Of a DNA stretch of 64,000 bases, positions 62,830 through 64,000 are shown piece after piece; position 1 is the stretch's first letter, and each line of letters opens with the position of its first letter. Source of the DNA: Desulfuromonadales bacterium (lineage in GTDB: Bacteria > Desulfobacterota > Desulfuromonadia > Desulfuromonadales > BM103). The stretch spans positions 20,518 through 84,517 of the forward strand of contig JAQYVZ010000011.1 in assembly GCA_030145205.1 (NCBI GenBank), in the 5' to 3' direction. The notes below the pieces were generated by a model that saw nothing but the letters and a program-made list of their open reading frames with translations, ran no database searches and was not told the origin of the DNA. A program made the position numbers and the translations under genes.

Positions 62830-63558
62830 ATGCCAGATCGTCTTAAAAATGAAATCCATGATGCCTTAAGGGCCGCGCGCAGCCAGCTGGAATATCTGCG
62901 GGACCTTGGTGAAGCGGAGGTCGTGCAGCCGCCCCCTCTGGAAGGTCTGCCGGTCTGCCCCGTTGGTACCACCTCAGCCGCTTCCGGTGGGAGTTGTCGT
63001 CCGGAAACTCTGGAGGACGTCCGTGCCGATCTTGGCGATTGCAGTCGATGTGGACTTGCTCCGTCACGTAATCAGTTGGTCTTTGGTACGGGCAACCCGG
63101 CCGCGCGTCTGGTGTTGGTCGGCGAGGCTCCTGGAGCGGAGGAGGATCGCCGGGGAGAACCCTTTGTCGGTGAAGCCGGCCAGTTGCTGGATCGTATCCT
63201 GAAGGCAATGAACCTTGAGCGGGCTGATGTCTACATCTGCAATGTGCTTAAATGCCGCCCTCCGAAAAACCGCGACCCCGAATCTGGCGAAATTGAAACC
63301 TGTGAGCCTTTCCTGATCCGGCAGTTAGCGGCGATTCGGCCGCAGGTCATTGTCGCCCTGGGACGTTTTGCTGCGCAGAGTCTGCTGCGCTCAAAGACGC
63401 CGATCGGGCGGCTGCGCGGTACTTGGCAGGAATACCAGGGGGTCCCGTTGATGCCGACCTTCCACCCGGCCTACTTGTTGCGCAATCCGGCCGGGAAAAG
63501 AGAGGTCTGGGAAGATATGAAACAGGTGATGCAGCGGCTTGAACAGGTCTCGGTCTAA
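62830..63558 (+). CDS. Uracil-DNA glycosylase, family 4 (Fe-S)
   Basis: A 242-residue glycosylase that removes uracil from DNA. The N-terminal roughly 65 residues are variable. CSRCGLAPSRNQLVFGTGN begins the core, with Cys-x2-Cys contributing to the Fe-S cluster. GEAPGAEEDRRGEPFVGEAGQLLD is motif A near residues 104-127. YICNVLKCRPPKNRDPE gives two further ligand-like features, and MPTFHPAYLLRNP near 215-227 is motif B. This matches family 4 (UDGa) rather than Ung. I chose ATG 62830; TTG 62806 is an upstream alternative. It is monocistronic. Confidence 0.93.
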   Translation: MPDRLKNEIHDALRAARSQLEYLRDLGEAEVVQPPPLEGLPVCPVGTTSAASGGSCRPETLEDVRADLGDCSRCGLAPSRNQLVFGTGNPAARLVLVGEAPGAEEDRRGEPFVGEAGQLLDRILKAMNLERADVYICNVLKCRPPKNRDPESGEIETCEPFLIRQLAAIRPQVIVALGRFAAQSLLRSKTPIGRLRGTWQEYQGVPLMPTFHPAYLLRNPAGKREVWEDMKQVMQRLEQVSV

Positions 63559-63685
63559 AGTGACAGGACGAGTAGAGGCAACCTCGATGTCGGCCCTCCG
63601 GACCTTTCTCTCTTCTGCTCTGCGGGCATCTTTGCAAACACCCTCCAGAAATATTCGATAAATCAATTTTTTAATTCTGCCAGCA

Positions 63686-63714
63686 TTGACAGTGTGAAGA
63701 TTGCTTGTTAAATG
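63686..63714 (+). promoter_or_regulatory. Possible promoter of the 63833 gene
   Basis: TTGACA at 63686-63691, then a 16-bp spacer and TTAAAT (63708-63713), or 17 bp and TAAATG. The -10 match is weak. It is about 120 bases upstream of ATG 63833. Nothing else is seen in the 274-bp gap 63559-63832. Confidence 0.35.
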
Positions 63715-63832
63715 AAGGAAAGACCAGTTTTGTAGTGAAAATATACAGCACAAACCCTTTTGTGAGGCAGTCGGGCTGCATGGTTTTTCAGAACTACGTT
63801 CTTATAGAAGCGTTTGATGACTGGAGGTTGTT

Positions 63833-64000
63833 ATGAAAGGGCTTTTGTGCGTTGTTCCTGTTGTTGCGGTGGCTCTTACTGCGGCACTGTGTTGGGGAGA
63901 TGCGCCCGCCCCGGCACCTGAGGCGACACCCATACCGTTGCCAGCACCTGGGCGGCTTGCCCCGGCACCTGAGGCGACACCCATACCGTTGCCAGCACCT
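63833..64000 (+). CDS. Exported Pro/Ala-rich repeat protein (5' part; cut at window edge)
   Basis: The reading frame runs from ATG 63833 to the window end (56 codons) with no stop. It begins MKGLLCVVPVVAVALTAALCWG, a signal peptide with a Cys near residue 20 that could also be a lipobox-like variant, although no good L-x-x-C box is seen. A tandem 17-residue repeat of PAPEATPIPLPAPGRLA then begins, with one full and one partial copy visible. A strong GGAGG ribosome site lies 7-12 bases upstream. The Pro/Ala repeat is expected to form an extended spacer. The rest of the protein, and the number of repeats, lie outside the window. Confidence 0.6.
   Translation, partial: MKGLLCVVPVVAVALTAALCWGDAPAPAPEATPIPLPAPGRLAPAPEATPIPLPAP
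63908..64000 (+). repeat. 51-bp in-frame tandem repeat
   Basis: Units begin at 63908 and 63959 (period 51 bp, 17 codons). The second copy is identical as far as the window runs. The unit encodes a Pro/Ala-rich segment. Confidence 0.9.

Overview
The window is ordinary, gene-dense chromosome from a Gram-negative bacterium. Gene content and order point to a deltaproteobacterium of the Desulfuromonadales/Geobacter type (inference). The grounds are a rimP-nusA-ylxR/L7Ae-infB-DUF503-rbfA-nrnA-truB-rpsO-pnp run, a separate gap-pgk-tpiA-secG run, a TPR-AMIN amidase, a monohaem c-type cytochrome, a two-TM GAF chemoreceptor, an archaeal-type phosphoglycerate mutase and an unusual PurL/PurQ split. About 64 protein genes and one tRNA are supported. 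I found no rRNA, CRISPR array, insertion sequence, integrase cassette or prophage. The gene at 22694-23581 is the housekeeping XerD-type recombinase.

Layout. 1-620: end of leuC and leuD (leucine synthesis), closed by a strong terminator. 896-3543: small accessory genes (hypothetical, GFA-type zinc protein, an exported DUF4920-like protein paired with a PepSY-type membrane protein, a Cys-containing membrane protein). 3660-7492 (minus): thrC and maeB. 7911-11463: phosphodiesterase, HIT protein, ExbB/ExbD pair, phosphofructokinase. 11583-15275: chemoreceptor, then a CDF metal exporter and a hypothetical on the minus strand. 15534-28771: mutS, amidase, glnD, xerD, apgM, holC, rsmE, trmJ, a hypothetical and an RlmD-type methyltransferase. 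28885-40155: the translation/RNA operon from rimP to pnp, then dut and a DUF493 gene. 40348-42662: YciO-like protein, PDZ protein, Cys-tail protein, cytochrome c (minus), small membrane protein. 42735-46437 (minus): gapA, pgk, tpiA, secG, tRNA-Leu(GAG). 46699-49633: sensor kinase and a YycJ-type metallo-beta-lactamase-fold protein. 49769-55774: purL, purQ, purF, pyrE. 55963-61822: a receiver-kinase protein and a tightly packed run of FAD protein, OB-HD nuclease, MBL hydrolase and coaBC. 61850-64000: zinc phospholipase C-like protein (minus), family 4 uracil-DNA glycosylase, and the start of an exported Pro-rich repeat protein cut by the window edge.

The genes together cover central carbon metabolism (triose-phosphate steps, PFK, PGM, malic enzyme), nucleotide, amino-acid and CoA synthesis, nitrogen control (GlnD), DNA repair and segregation, ribosome and RNA maturation, and envelope functions.

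The least explained signals are non-coding: a roughly 142-bp element with long terminal inverted repeats present twice, 32 kb apart; other palindromic intergenic repeats; a promoter/hairpin/terminator unit ahead of mutS that may be a leader or small RNA; a palindrome inside the maeB promoter spacer; and an 11-bp inverted repeat upstream of the receiver-kinase promoter. I did not find a convincing new multi-gene system here.
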